This document shows, in pieces, positions 31,247-41,765 of a stretch of DNA of 64,000 bases. The notes below the pieces were generated by a model, which was not told the origin of the DNA, did not search any database, and saw only the letters and a list, made by a program, of their open reading frames with translations. The DNA is from Jaltomata sinuosa. Its lineage: Eukaryota > Streptophyta > Magnoliopsida > Solanales > Solanaceae. The translations under genes and the position numbers were made by a program. Where the stretch lies: positions 372,001 to 436,000 of the forward strand of contig QJPP01000829.1 in the NCBI GenBank assembly GCA_003996215.1. Reading direction: 5' to 3'. How positions within the stretch are numbered: position 1 is the first letter of the stretch; each line of letters opens with the position of its first letter.

Positions 31247-33390
31247 CAGGAAATTACATGGGGTGTCCCTCAAATTGAGTGGTCTTCAATTTTTTCCCCC
31301 ATAAGAAAAGTCTTTAAAGAATGTCCTTCCTTCTTTTTTATGTATAGAACAAATATATTTTTGCCCCTCTACACCACAACTCTCCCTGTTCATTTGTCTG
31401 TCAAGTTTTAATTTTCATTTTTTCTTTTTCTTTTATCTTTTATCTTCTTTTTTTTCTTTTTCTTTTTTTTTTCTTTTTTCTTAATTTTTTTTTAATTCTC
31501 ATTTTCTTTTTTCTCAACCTTTATTTTTTTGTTCTTTATTTTTCTTTTTCTCTCAACCTTTATTTTTTTGTTCTTGTTTTTTTTTCTCTCAACCTTTATT
31601 GTTTTATTCTTTTTTTTCAACCTTTATTTTTTTTTTCTTTTTTTCTTTTTTTACTCAACCTTTATAATTTTTTTCTCTCTTTTTTTCTTTTTTTCTTTTT
31701 TTCTTTTTTTCTTTTTTTCTTTTTTTCAATCTTTATTTTTTCTTTTTTTCTTTTTTTCAATCTTTATTTTTTCCTTTTATCTTGTTTTCTTCTCTTTTTT
31801 CTTTTTTCTTTTTTCTTAATCTCTATTATTTTTTGTTAGTGAACAGAAAGTTGGACAATCAAAGAGGATCTTCTTTCTTTGACATCGAAGTAAACTTAAG
31901 GGCGTGCTTTGTTGTTTGGAAGTCCTTTGGAACAAGTCTTGCTCTAAGGCAAAAGTTATAGAACATCTCATAAATCAAAACACAATGATGTAGTGTCAAG
32001 TCTTGCTCGTAGGGCATAACTTGTTGTTTGAAAATTCTTGAGCTAAGTCTTGCCTCTAAGGCAAGAGTTATAGAGTATCTCATAAATTAAGACACAATGA
32101 AGTAGTGTTAACTCTTGCCCATGGGGCATAACTTATTTTTTGGGAGGCCCTTGGGCGAAGTCTTGCCTCTAAGGCAAAAGTTATAGAGCATCTCATAGAT
32201 CAAGACACAATGTGCTAGTGTCAACTCTTGCCAATGAGGCGTAACTTGTTGTTTGAAAGTCTTTGAGCTAAGTCTTGCCTCTAAGGCAAGAGTTATAGAA
32301 CATCTCATAAATCAATAAACAATGTGGTAGTGTCAACTCTTTCCCATGAGGCATAACTTGTTATTTGAAAGTCCTTGGGCTAAGTCTCGTAATAGAGCAT
32401 CTCATAAATCAAGCGCCATGTGATAGTGTCAATTCTTTCCCATGGGGCGTAACTTGTTGTTTGAAAGTCCTTGGGCTAAGTTTTGTCTCTAAGGCAAGAG
32501 TTATAGAATATCTCATAAATCAAGACACAATGAGATAGTGTCAAGTCTTGCTCGTGGGGCATAACTTGTTGTTTGAAAATCCTCGAGCTAAGTCTTGCCT
32601 CTAAGGCAAGAGTTATAGAGTATCTCATAAATTAAGACATAATGAAGTAGTGTGAACTGTTGCCCATGGGGCGTAACTTATATTTTTGAGAAGTCCTTGG
32701 GCTAAGTCTTGTCTCTAAGGCAAGTGTTATAAAACATCTCATAAATCAAGAAACAATGTGCTGGTGTCAAGTCTTGCTTATGGGGCGTAATTTGTTGTTT
32801 GGAAGTCTTTGGGCTAAGTCTTGCCTCTAAAGTAAGAGTTATAGAACATCTCATAAAAAAATAAAAAAAAAGATTGAGAAAAAATGATCAAAAAAAAGAG
32901 AAAAGAAAAATTAAAAATCAAAGAAAAAAAAAAAAGAAGTTGAGAGGAGAAAAGAAAAAAAATAAAGATTGAGAAGAAAATGAAAAAACGAAGAAAAAAA
33001 AACGAAAAAAATAGAAATAAAAAATAAAATTTAAAGAAAAAATAAAAAGGAGAAAAAAAATAGAATTGAGAGGAGAAAAGGAAAAAAATAAAGATTGAAA
33101 AAAAGAAAAAAAATATAGAAGAAAAAAATAAAACAAAAATAAAGATTGAGAAAAAAAGATAAAAGAAAAAATAAAAATCAAAGAAAAATAAAAAAGAGAA
33201 AAAGAAATAAATATAGAAGTTGCGAGATAAATGAGCATGTAGAGTTGTTTTAAAATATTTGAGGTATATATGGGCAAAAAGGTAGTTGTTCTATACATAA
33301 AAAGAAGGAAAACTATTTTTGTAAGACCTTTTTTATGAGAGGCAAAAATGCAAAATCACTTCCTTTAAGGGGCATTTATGTAGTTGTCCC
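31247..33390. mobile_element. foldback (MULE-type) transposon, 2.14 kb
   Basis: The element is flanked by a perfect 9-bp direct repeat ATTTTAGTG (31238-31246 and 33391-33399). Its ends are long imperfect inverted repeats: left caggaaattacatggggtg, right (reverse complement) gggacaactacataaatgcc; further in, ttccttcttttttatgtata is matched at 33287-33306. The left arm then becomes T-rich with ttttttctttttt runs (31400-31830). The right arm is A/G-rich (32866-33230). About 1 kb of tandem repeats fills the middle. A 9-bp duplication points to the Mutator superfamily. It has no ORF of its own, so it is non-autonomous. Confidence 0.8.
31850..32865. repeat. central tandem array of the foldback element, about 113-bp unit
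   Basis: About nine units share gtcttgcctctaaggcaagagttata, gaacatctcataaatcaag, and acttgttgtttgaaagtcctt words. Each full unit contains cttgcctctaaggcaag, a perfect 7-bp stem with a CTA loop. One unit near 32390 has lost this stem. Short minus-strand frames across the array are repeats of the same peptide and not genes. Confidence 0.85.
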
Positions 33391-35470
33391 ATTTTAGTGT
33401 GGTAAACAAACAAAAATGAGCAGAAAAAATAAATGAAAAATGAATAATTCAATGGGTCCTTGTTTAGAAAACTGATAGTGGCAAAATAATTGATAATGTA
33501 GCACGTGAACTAAGATATTAAATTTGAGGTACAAATTACATTACTTTTTGTACAATTACTGAACATCAAAATATTCCTCAAATATTAATAGATTTTTATA
33601 CCGTTTAGAAGCTAAAATATTGTAGCTTAATATTGGATAAAATTGTAATATTTAAAATATGTATTGCATAAGTATAAGGATTCATATTACTCAATTGGAG
33701 TTGATTTCAATTAGGACCCATCAACATATACGTAAATCTGGAAAATTTCTATTATATATAGGGTTCTATATATGGAGATAAACAGTGAGCTATTTTCCGG
33801 TTGAATCCTCTGGTAAGTTCGTGCTTCCTTCTCTGGATGAAGTTTATTGGTTGATTTGGTTTTTTTCGCTCTAATTTTTATTGCATGTGATTATAAATCT
33901 TTTTAGTTTGTTACAGATTATGGTTAATAAGATCTCTTTTGCTTCCTTTTTTGTTGTAGGTTGGATCGAATTGTTTATTAATTTTAATTTTTAGAATATA
34001 TTTATAGGTACATGCAGTGAAGGATCTAGAGTATAGTACATGGGATTACGAGAATTCAATAATTTTTGTGTGGATTTTGTATTTCTATTAAGAAATTCAT
34101 TATATATTTATAAAATATGTGATTGTGAATTCTATTATTGTATATTAACTTGAGATCATTGTAAAAGTCCATAAACTTAAAATCGTAAATTTGTGTCAAG
34201 GTATATATACTTGAACATAATCTTAAGTTCTTAACTATGTGTGACTTCGTGCAAGTTTTACGTGCCGAAATTCAGGCAACATCCAAACAACTTAATGTGA
34301 GAAAAACTAGTATCTTTTTTTCTCTATTTGACTTTTACTTTTTTTTTTACTGCTTTTAACACTTTTTAGTTTTGTCAACAACGTGATCATGTTTAGTATG
34401 TATATTTATAGCTTATCATATTTTTAATGTATTTTAACTTCTTTTGGAAGATCTATGAGATTGGTAATTACTATGTATACAAAGTACAAAATCAGCAATA
34501 TATCTGGTTAGATCCTTTGTCTATCGTTCTTTAAGTAAATATCATCCACCTCCCTAAATTCTATAAGTACAAGAGCCGCAAAAGTGAAATTTCTTTTCTA
34601 AAATCAAGAGAAATGTATGCTTGGATCTTCCTTTAAATATTGAAAATCTAAACAGATAATGGGATTTTTTATTATTATTTTTTTAAAAATTGTACTTATT
34701 TTGTTTGAATTTTGTATTTTTACATGATTTTGACGGTCATATATATATAGTATTTCCTTTGTTTCAATTTATATGACAAAAAACTTTTATTTATGTTTAA
34801 ATTTTAGAAATAAAGACAATTTCATTCCTTATTTTTTTAAAAAAATATTTTTCTTTCATTAGGAACTTTACAATTTCATTCCTTACTTAAAAGATAATAT
34901 ATATGTTTTTAATTAGGAACTTTAGGAATACAATTTATATTCACTTTTGGGATGCCATTATATCCAACATTAAATCACTTTATTAAGAAAATATTTTAGT
35001 TTTTAAGAAAAATAAAAGTCAATCAACACTTTAAAAATACTTTAATAATGTTTAATTATGTTAAATTTAGATATTAGTGATCACACCACATGCAAAAGTA
35101 CAATGGTTATTTTAATATAAATATTATAATAATTGATACATAAAAACTAGGTACCCTAACTTATTTTAATAATGATTCTTGAATTTTTAGAGGATAAAAA
35201 ATAGGTTGGAGACAATTGTAGTGTTCTAAATTATACTATACACAATTATATAAGTTTGAAGGGTAACATTGGACACAAATAATAAAAGATTTTAAGTCTG
35301 GCATTAGGAACTTTAGGAATGCATCTATAAGAACTTTCGAAATGCAATTATATTCAACAATAAATTACTTTATTAAGAAAATATTTTAGTTTTTAAGGAA
35401 AATAAAAATCGATCAATATTTTAAAAATACTTTAATAATGTCTTATTACGTTAAATTTGGATATTAGTGA
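33391..35470. other. AT-rich intergenic/old-transposon DNA
   Basis: No credible ORF is present. Two near-identical blocks, 34915-35100 and 35310-35470, both contain aagaaaatattttagttttt and gatattagtgatca, the latter block belonging to the Helitron-like end at 36771. A MITE-like stretch tttcaatttatatgacaaaa starts near 34760. Near 33815-33960, ctctggtaagttcg followed by ttttttgttgtaggttgg looks like a splice donor and acceptor of a 5' UTR intron, but no coding exon follows. Confidence 0.4.
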
Positions 35471-35475
35471 TCATC

Positions 35476-36677
35476 TGTAACAACCTGTTCTGTCGTTATT
35501 GAAAATATCTGCGGTTAAGACAGGTGTCTCTCATTCGTAATAAGAGTTAGCATTAATTCTTTAGTATGAGAATACATTTGATATGTATTAAGATCATACA
35601 ATACTCCTAGCACAAAGTTAAGTTAAAAGTTTCCTTATCGATTTAGTTTCGGGCTAAGTTTAAACTAGGGTCAACTTCAAACGAGCATTCTTCCTAGAAT
35701 ATAAGGAGTTAGGGGTCCCAATACCCACCAAATTAAATATCTCTGAGTCCTCTTTCCAACGCCACCGATCGTTCATTTAATCTGCTTTTCGAGTAAAAAG
35801 TTATGACTGTTTTACTGAAGACTGTTCGTGCTGAAAAGCTGAGTCCGCTGTAGCGGGATTTAGATCGCTATAGCGGTACCGCAGTAGCGGTTGGCAGGCC
35901 GCTATAGCTGAATGACGATATCAGAAAGCCCAGAAATGGATTTTATAATCCGATTCTCTCTTCTTCGGTTAAAAACAGACGAGGGTTACTACAAAAATCA
36001 TCCTAGACTGCTCCAAAGCTTGGGAACCATGGGGAGGGAAGATTTCGGCTAAGGAAGGGCAAAACCATGGATTCCGGGTACATCCTCCGTTAGGAATCGC
36101 ATTCACGAAGCCAAATTTTATGGTTCAGACCTCTGCAACGGATGCTTGGCGTTCAGGTAGGCTAAGTTTTCAATTGAGTAGTTAGACCTGTTTCTACCTT
36201 CATATTATTGTTGTAGAATGACGGGAGAATTCATGCCTAGGCCTTCGGGCACAGAGTCTAGAGGAATATTGTATTATCTGGCTGGATGATTGAGATAGGA
36301 ATGAGAGTGTTAGGGTAATGGGTTTCATTCCGGGCTGTTTATAATTGTTAATTGATGTGTGATATTGGAACCAGGAAACTAGACTATTTGGTAGGTCTGG
36401 GGAACTATAATTATTATTTTTTGAATAATGTATTTCCAATTCATGTTTTATGATTAATATTAGAATTCTACATCCTGGGAGACTAGATCCTATGTAGGGT
36501 GTTTGTATTTTAAAAGAGGTTTTTTCTCATTAAATTGTAAACGTTTTCATGTATTAAAGGAGTTATTTATGATTTTACTTTATTTTTTGCATTACCTATT
36601 GGATCGGGTGGTAAGGGTTCTCCTATCTAGGTGGATTAGTATAGTTGCCCGTATGGCCCGATAATTGGATCGTGACA
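35476..36677 (+). repeat. solo LTR, about 1.2 kb
   Basis: It starts TGTAACAACCTG and ends TTGGATCGTGACA, a shorter relative of the gypsy LTRs here. The flanks are tcatc (35471-35475) and tcata (36678-36682), a near-perfect 5-bp target duplication. The interrupted host sequence (gtgatca...ccacatgcaaaag) is seen uninterrupted at 35079-35100. No internal region is present, so it arose by recombination between the two LTRs of a full element. Confidence 0.75.
35845..35949 (+). promoter_or_regulatory. solo-LTR word array plus TATA box
   Basis: Words ccgctgtagcggg, atcgctatagcgg, accgcagtagcgg and ccgctatagc are direct, palindromic repeats within 70 bp. TTTTATAATCC follows about 28 bp later (35941-35951). 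This is the cleanest + strand example of the array-TATA arrangement. Confidence 0.5.
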
Positions 36678-36771
36678 TCATACCACATGCAAAAGTATAA
36701 TTTATTATTTTTACATAAGTATTAAATAATGAACGAGTGATATTCGTGCAACACACGTTCGTAGAGACTAG

Positions 36772-37689
36772 TCTATCTATATTATATTAAAAGTGTGAAG
36801 GACCTTATAATGTGATTTAAACCTTTTACCCTTCATTAAAAGACTCTTCTTTAGACAAAATCGTCATTTACTATTTTACTTAAATTATTATTTAGTTATC
36901 TTTGTAATATTTTTAAATTAAAAAAATTATAATTATGTCTAAACCCTAAAAGCCACTGCATATATAAACCCTAGAAAGCCAAACCAATAACTATAACCGT
37001 ATTCTCAATTGTCGACATAAGTCGTCCTTTCCCAGAAGATCCATTAATGGGTCATCTCCATATATCAATGCTATCTGTTGAGTCATAGATTAGAAAGATT
37101 TGTGTTGATTTTCTTATTTGCATTAGTCCAAGAGTGAACATCCTTTCACACAATGAAAGTACAATTAATTAGTTTGGTACGTAAGATTTTCTAAAGTTGT
37201 GTTATTTTTATTTTTAACAAAAAAAGAGAAAGCGAAAGTGAAGAAGCATTTGAAACGTTTATGTGATTCACCATTTATTCTTGATATACGTAGGATTCTC
37301 CTTTTAAGTTTGTCTTTTAAAGTTTTTTTATTTTCTTCTAAATTATTACCGTGTGTTTTTTAGGTATCACTTAATTGGTTCTTATAATGTTTCATCCTTT
37401 AATGAGAATTAGTATGTAATTTTAAGAATTGTCTTTGATTTGGATCCAATATATTTAACTATAATTTTGATTATGCTTTTTACTAAATTGTTGTAGTTTT
37501 TTTTATAGCATCATTATCATATTACACAGAGATGTAAGGTAGGAGACGTTAATGTAAATACCAAAAAGGACATAATTGGTAAGTTGTAACTGTCAAGAAT
37601 ATGTGAATTACATATAACCTGCAATTTTATCTTTTTAAGATTTTACTTTCGTATTACTTTTCTCATTATATTATTGATTGGATTTCTTA
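36772..37689 (+). mobile_element. Helitron-like 5' end with promoter-like fragment
   Basis: It starts TCTATCTATATTATATTAAA directly after the CTAG of the previous copy; TC is the canonical Helitron start. At 36945-36985 two telo-box words (aaaccctaaaagcc and aaaccctagaaagcc) flank tatataa. These motifs occur in promoters of ribosomal-protein and other growth genes, so the region may be a captured promoter. No captured coding exon is recognisable, and the 3' end is not found. Confidence 0.4.
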
Positions 37690-37699
37690 AAGTTTATAA

Positions 37700-38115
37700 C
37701 GCTAAAACATTTTTATATTTGGTCCACCCTTGTAAAGAGTGGCCTAAAATAGCAAAAAGTGTGACCTTTGATCAAAGACTACGCTTTTGGCCTTTAGGCC
37801 ACGCTTTTCTGGAGGTGGTCCAAAAGGGCGTAATTATTGACTTTAGGCCACGCTTTTTAAGTGTGGCCATAGAAGCTACTCTTAAAAAGCGTGGCCTAAG
37901 AGTTACAAAGGCCACGCTTTACAGCATCCTATTGGAAACATGTATATTTGATAATTCTACACTTTGAAAGTGTGGTCTTAGCTTTTTATTGGCCACGCTT
38001 TTAAAGTGCAGCCTTTTATACCTCTTCTACAAAATACTTATAAAGTGTAATCTTTTCTTATATACATGCACACCATTGACATTCCTATAGCCACACTTTT
38101 GAAGTGTGGAACATT
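37700..38115. repeat. CACTA subterminal inverted-word array
   Basis: About a dozen copies of a 10-13 base word, gccacgcttt(tt) or its complement aaa(g)tgtggcc, are scattered in both orientations within 400 bp. Examples are aggccacgcttttctgg, aaaaagcgtggcc and aaagtgtggtc. Multiple short subterminal binding sites in both orientations are a hallmark of CACTA elements, where the TNPA-type protein binds. Confidence 0.7.
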
Positions 38116-39599
38116 GTCTAGAATTTTATGGCCAGAAATTCTAATTAGAAAATAATGGTTTTGGTTTGCATAGATTCACTAATCACATCATATATATATA
38201 TACACACATACATATATAAATATTGATTTCTGCTAAATAAATTCACTAAGCACCAAAATGACTTAAAAAAGCAATGTCTAAGTGATTTGCAATAAACTTC
38301 CAAAATAACAATGTATTCAAAATGTACTACACATGCTTAGAAAGCAATATATTCAAGATCTGTGCTAAAAAAATTCAAGGTACAAAATGTATCAAAATAG
38401 TTCAAAGCTCTTTATCATTCACTTCAATAGGTCGAGTTGACTTATAACTACCATTCAAATTTGACCATCGGCATTTTCCTACACATTCAAAATGAAATTA
38501 AAAGTTAGAAAAAAATCATGTTCAACACAAGTTATGGTTAATCATCCTGTGAAAGCACATAAAAATAAGAAAACTCAATAGTCATAATTACAACTAAAAT
38601 ACCAAATACATCAACATCACTGAACCAACAGTAGTACAACAAAAAATAATTTTTGGCGATGGTGAATCTGGCACAATATCGAATGACATAATTTCTGGAG
38701 AAACAAAACTTGAATCTGCAGAGATAATATGGAGACCAAAGTTCAGAAAACTTCAAAAGAATTTACAGCACTAAAGCAACAGTAGTACAATTTCAAAATT
38801 CAGTACATTATTTTCAGAAAATACATAAAGCAATAGCCTGCAACATTATTTATAGTTCATAAGATAGCAGTTAAAAAACAAATCTGAATTAAGCATCAGA
38901 AGAAGTCTTACTTATCAACTGAAACTTTTCGCAACTGCAGTAACTATTATTTCCAAGCTTAAGTGAAATGTCTACTTCGTATTACTTGATCTTTTTATTC
39001 CAAATTTTTCACAATTGCTACATTATTTACAGTTTCACAGGCATACTTCCCAAAACACTTAGAATATCACTTCATCTTTTTATTCAGTCCATACACAGGA
39101 AAGTATAGCTAAAATAAATTTAAGTTAAATCTTTTTTTCATATTACATATTTCTCAAAACACTTAGAATGAATTCTCTCATATTACATATTTCACCCAAT
39201 AGGACCAAGATATTTTTTCTAGTCACAGATAGAACAACAGTCAAAAAGTATTCAGTATGTTACTAGACATGACATCAAACTCACTTAAAAAGATCATAAA
39301 TAGCAAAATTTTATCCACAAAATATCAAATCTATCCAGCTAAGGAAAGTAACATAAAATCAAGATATGAACTTCCAAAACTACAAAAAGTAGTCAAGAAA
39401 TATGATCAAAACATAAATAAATGGCTCTTCTCAAGAGGTTCGAAGGTCATGTCAAGGAAGCTAACAGTCATACCAGTTAGAAAAGAAAGATATCCAACTG
39501 CCTACATTAATAAAAAGACTAAAATCCTAATAAATCACCAGTAGTGTTGCACCTCTTTCACATTTAAAAGTTCAGAATTTAAGTTTCTTGTAAATGTGA

Positions 39600-40417
39600 A
39601 ATATAAAGTACCTTTGCAGAAATCGAAGCCTGAGCTGAGCCAGAAGAATTTGATAGATTTTTCTCTCTTATAGCTTGTGCACTGCTTGCATCAACAGGTG
39701 AAGGAAGGTTAGATCCAGCACACCCTGGTATATCTTGAACATTCAATCCAAGGTTGTTTTGCAGCAATTGACTGAAAAAATATCACATTTCTTCTCTCAT
39801 TTCATGCAGTTCTTCCTTAAGAGAAGTGACTTCATTGGCATGCTTTTCTTTAAGATTATTCATTTCATCATCTCTTTTCAGAGAACTTGGTGTCACTGAT
39901 CTACCATAGCATCTAAGTCGACCAGGCTGCTCCTTTCCAAAGACTGCCTTGAATGCATCATTCGTTGATTCCCAAGAATTTTGATGATTCTGAAGTTCAG
40001 CCTGTGTTAAATTTTTTTTATAAATAACATATACAAATACAAAAATTATCATAGAGACTGACCAAACAACTTTATCTACTATCATGCTAATAACGTCCAG
40101 ATTGTGATCATGGAGTAGATAAAAGGAAGATACACAAGCTACACAGATAGCTGAATTTAATATGTAACAAGTCTAATGACATCACACAGAGTCAGACCAA
40201 GTAAAAATTTAGAAAGTTGGTCACTAATGTTAAGATCTTCTATCATCTCAACCAACACAAAGGGACTATGACATTGATTACAGTGCACAAATTATTAAGT
40301 TCTGCACATGAATCTTCTTAAAAAAAATTCACATCCACTCCCAGCAAAGAATACAACGACTTCATTAATCAAGAATTGAAAAAAATATTATCCCTTCTCA
40401 GTGAACAGTCCAGCAAA

Positions 40418-40448
<31 letters not shown>

Positions 40449-41765
40449 AAGAAGAAGAAGACTTACTATTGCAATTTGACTATCTTCTTGAACTTCTTTC
40501 CCTGTCTTTGTATGAGTTACTATAAACATTTCAGACTGTGATGGTTCCTCGTTGTTTTGTTTGGTTGCACGCTATAATTATATCAACATAAAGTTAAAAC
40601 ATACCCCAATACATTCTTATAAAGTACAAAAAAATGGAAAAGTCAGATTTTTCATAGTGTGCCTACTAAATATTACCAATGCCATGCGTACTCTTGCAAA
40701 ACTAATAGGTCCCATTCGATGCCTCCACTTTTGTTTCTTTTCTGTTTTGAGAGTTTACCTCGCTCAAGGCCTAGAATTTGATAAAAAGAGACATATTAAT
40801 TTATAAATAAAAAAAATAAAGAATAAAAATGATGCAAGAAATGTCCAGTAGAAATGCATTGTTATAGTCTCACTTGAACAGTTGGATGTTTCCAATACTC
40901 GATCAACTGGCGCAATTGAACTTCTGGCAAGTCATTGGGAGATTTTTCTAGCATTTCTTCAACAGCAAGTTTCTTATTAAAACATCTCTGTTTAATACTT
41001 CTCTTGCGTTGCCTCCAAGCATCACGAAGACCCTCAATCACCCACTTTTCTCCTTCTATTGAAATTAGGAATTTTGACTGTGCAAAATAAAATATATTTA
41101 GCTTGAGTTAGTAATAAACATACAATAAATATACAATCTCAAATATTGATTTTTCTTACATTGACGTAGTCCCACATGCGTTTTTTATTTTCCTTTGGCA
41201 CAACATGCCAACTAGTGTACATCAAGGTGATAAATCTAGGATTCCTTGAAATTGTTCCTATGAAGTTGCTTAAATTAGAAACTATCTTGTCAGTTGGTCC
41301 CACTGCTTATCCTTTGTAAAATATCACCTCCTCTCTTTCATCTAAATTTCTTGCATGAATATTCTTACATGTTGTTTGTCCTCGAACTTTTTTCTTCTTC
41401 GGTGTCCCTAGATTGATGTAATAGCCAAGAAATAAGAAAAATTAATTTATGTAATAGCCAAGAAATAAGAAAAATTAAAATGAGTAATAAACTTAAAAAG
41501 CTTAAGACATACCATTTCTAATAGAATCAGTGTCCATATCCTCATCTCTAGCACGCACATCCTCATCAATTTCTTCTTGTTCCACAAGATCATTCAATCC
41601 TTTATTATGTTCATCAACTAAAGAAGCTGGCAGATCAGTTGTTGTGTGAATATCATGTTGTTTTTCACCACCTACATGTATCTCTTGTTTTTCTAAAAAC
41701 TGATCAAGACTAGTCGCTGGTAGGACTGACTTCCTTGGAGCGTACACTAAACACATAGCAACCAA
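39600..41765 (-). pseudogene. Ptta/En/Spm-type transposase (Transposase_24), multi-exon
   Basis: Exons on the minus strand, at about: 41765-41510 (acidic N-part); 41408-41161 with SNFIGTISRNPRFITLMY and SWHVVPKENKKRMWDYV; 41075-40876 with KWVIEGLRDAWRQRKRSIK; 40760-40672 with WRHRMGPISFARVRMAL; 40571-40462 with SQSEMFIVTHTKTGKEVQED; and 40012-39610 with FGKEQPGRLRCYGRSVTPSS and a coiled-coil LKEKHANEVTSLKEEL. Order and content match the plant Ptta/En/Spm family. A TAA in exon 2 (EVIFYKG then stop) and the missing upstream region make it non-functional. Splice edges are approximate. Confidence 0.75.
40421..40460 (+). repeat. (GAA)n microsatellite
   Basis: About 13 perfect gaa units. On the transposase strand it is (CTT)n beginning directly after a GTAAGT splice donor, so it lies at the very start of an intron. 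Confidence 0.95.

Larger units (their letters stand above)
35310..36771 (+). mobile_element. Helitron-like 3' end (split by the solo LTR)
   Basis: After the solo LTR the sequence runs accacatgcaaaagtataatt to gaacgagtgatattcgtgc, acacacgttcgtagagactag, ending CTAG at 36771 and followed by T. A CTRR-type end preceded by a short hairpin (acga...tcgt) and followed by T is what Helitrons show. The 5' end of this copy is not defined. A diverged parallel copy is at 34915-35100. Confidence 0.45.
37690..41761 (-). mobile_element. CACTA (En/Spm) transposon remnant
   Basis: It has a subterminal region made of ggccacgctttt / aagtgtggcc words in both orientations (37700-38115) and a multi-exon gene for the Ptta/En/Spm plant transposase family on the minus strand (41765-39600). 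38116-39600 is AT-rich with no gene and is taken as 3' and intron sequence. I could not find a CACTA terminus on the left. The right end is cut by an LTR at 41762, a few codons into the reading frame. Confidence 0.65.

Noticed and set aside
31529..31819. 96-codon Phe/Leu-rich frame resembling a membrane protein
   Set aside because: It is a translation of ttttttctttttt runs in the foldback left arm; the A-rich right arm gives the mirror frame at 32918-33298. Low-complexity artefact.
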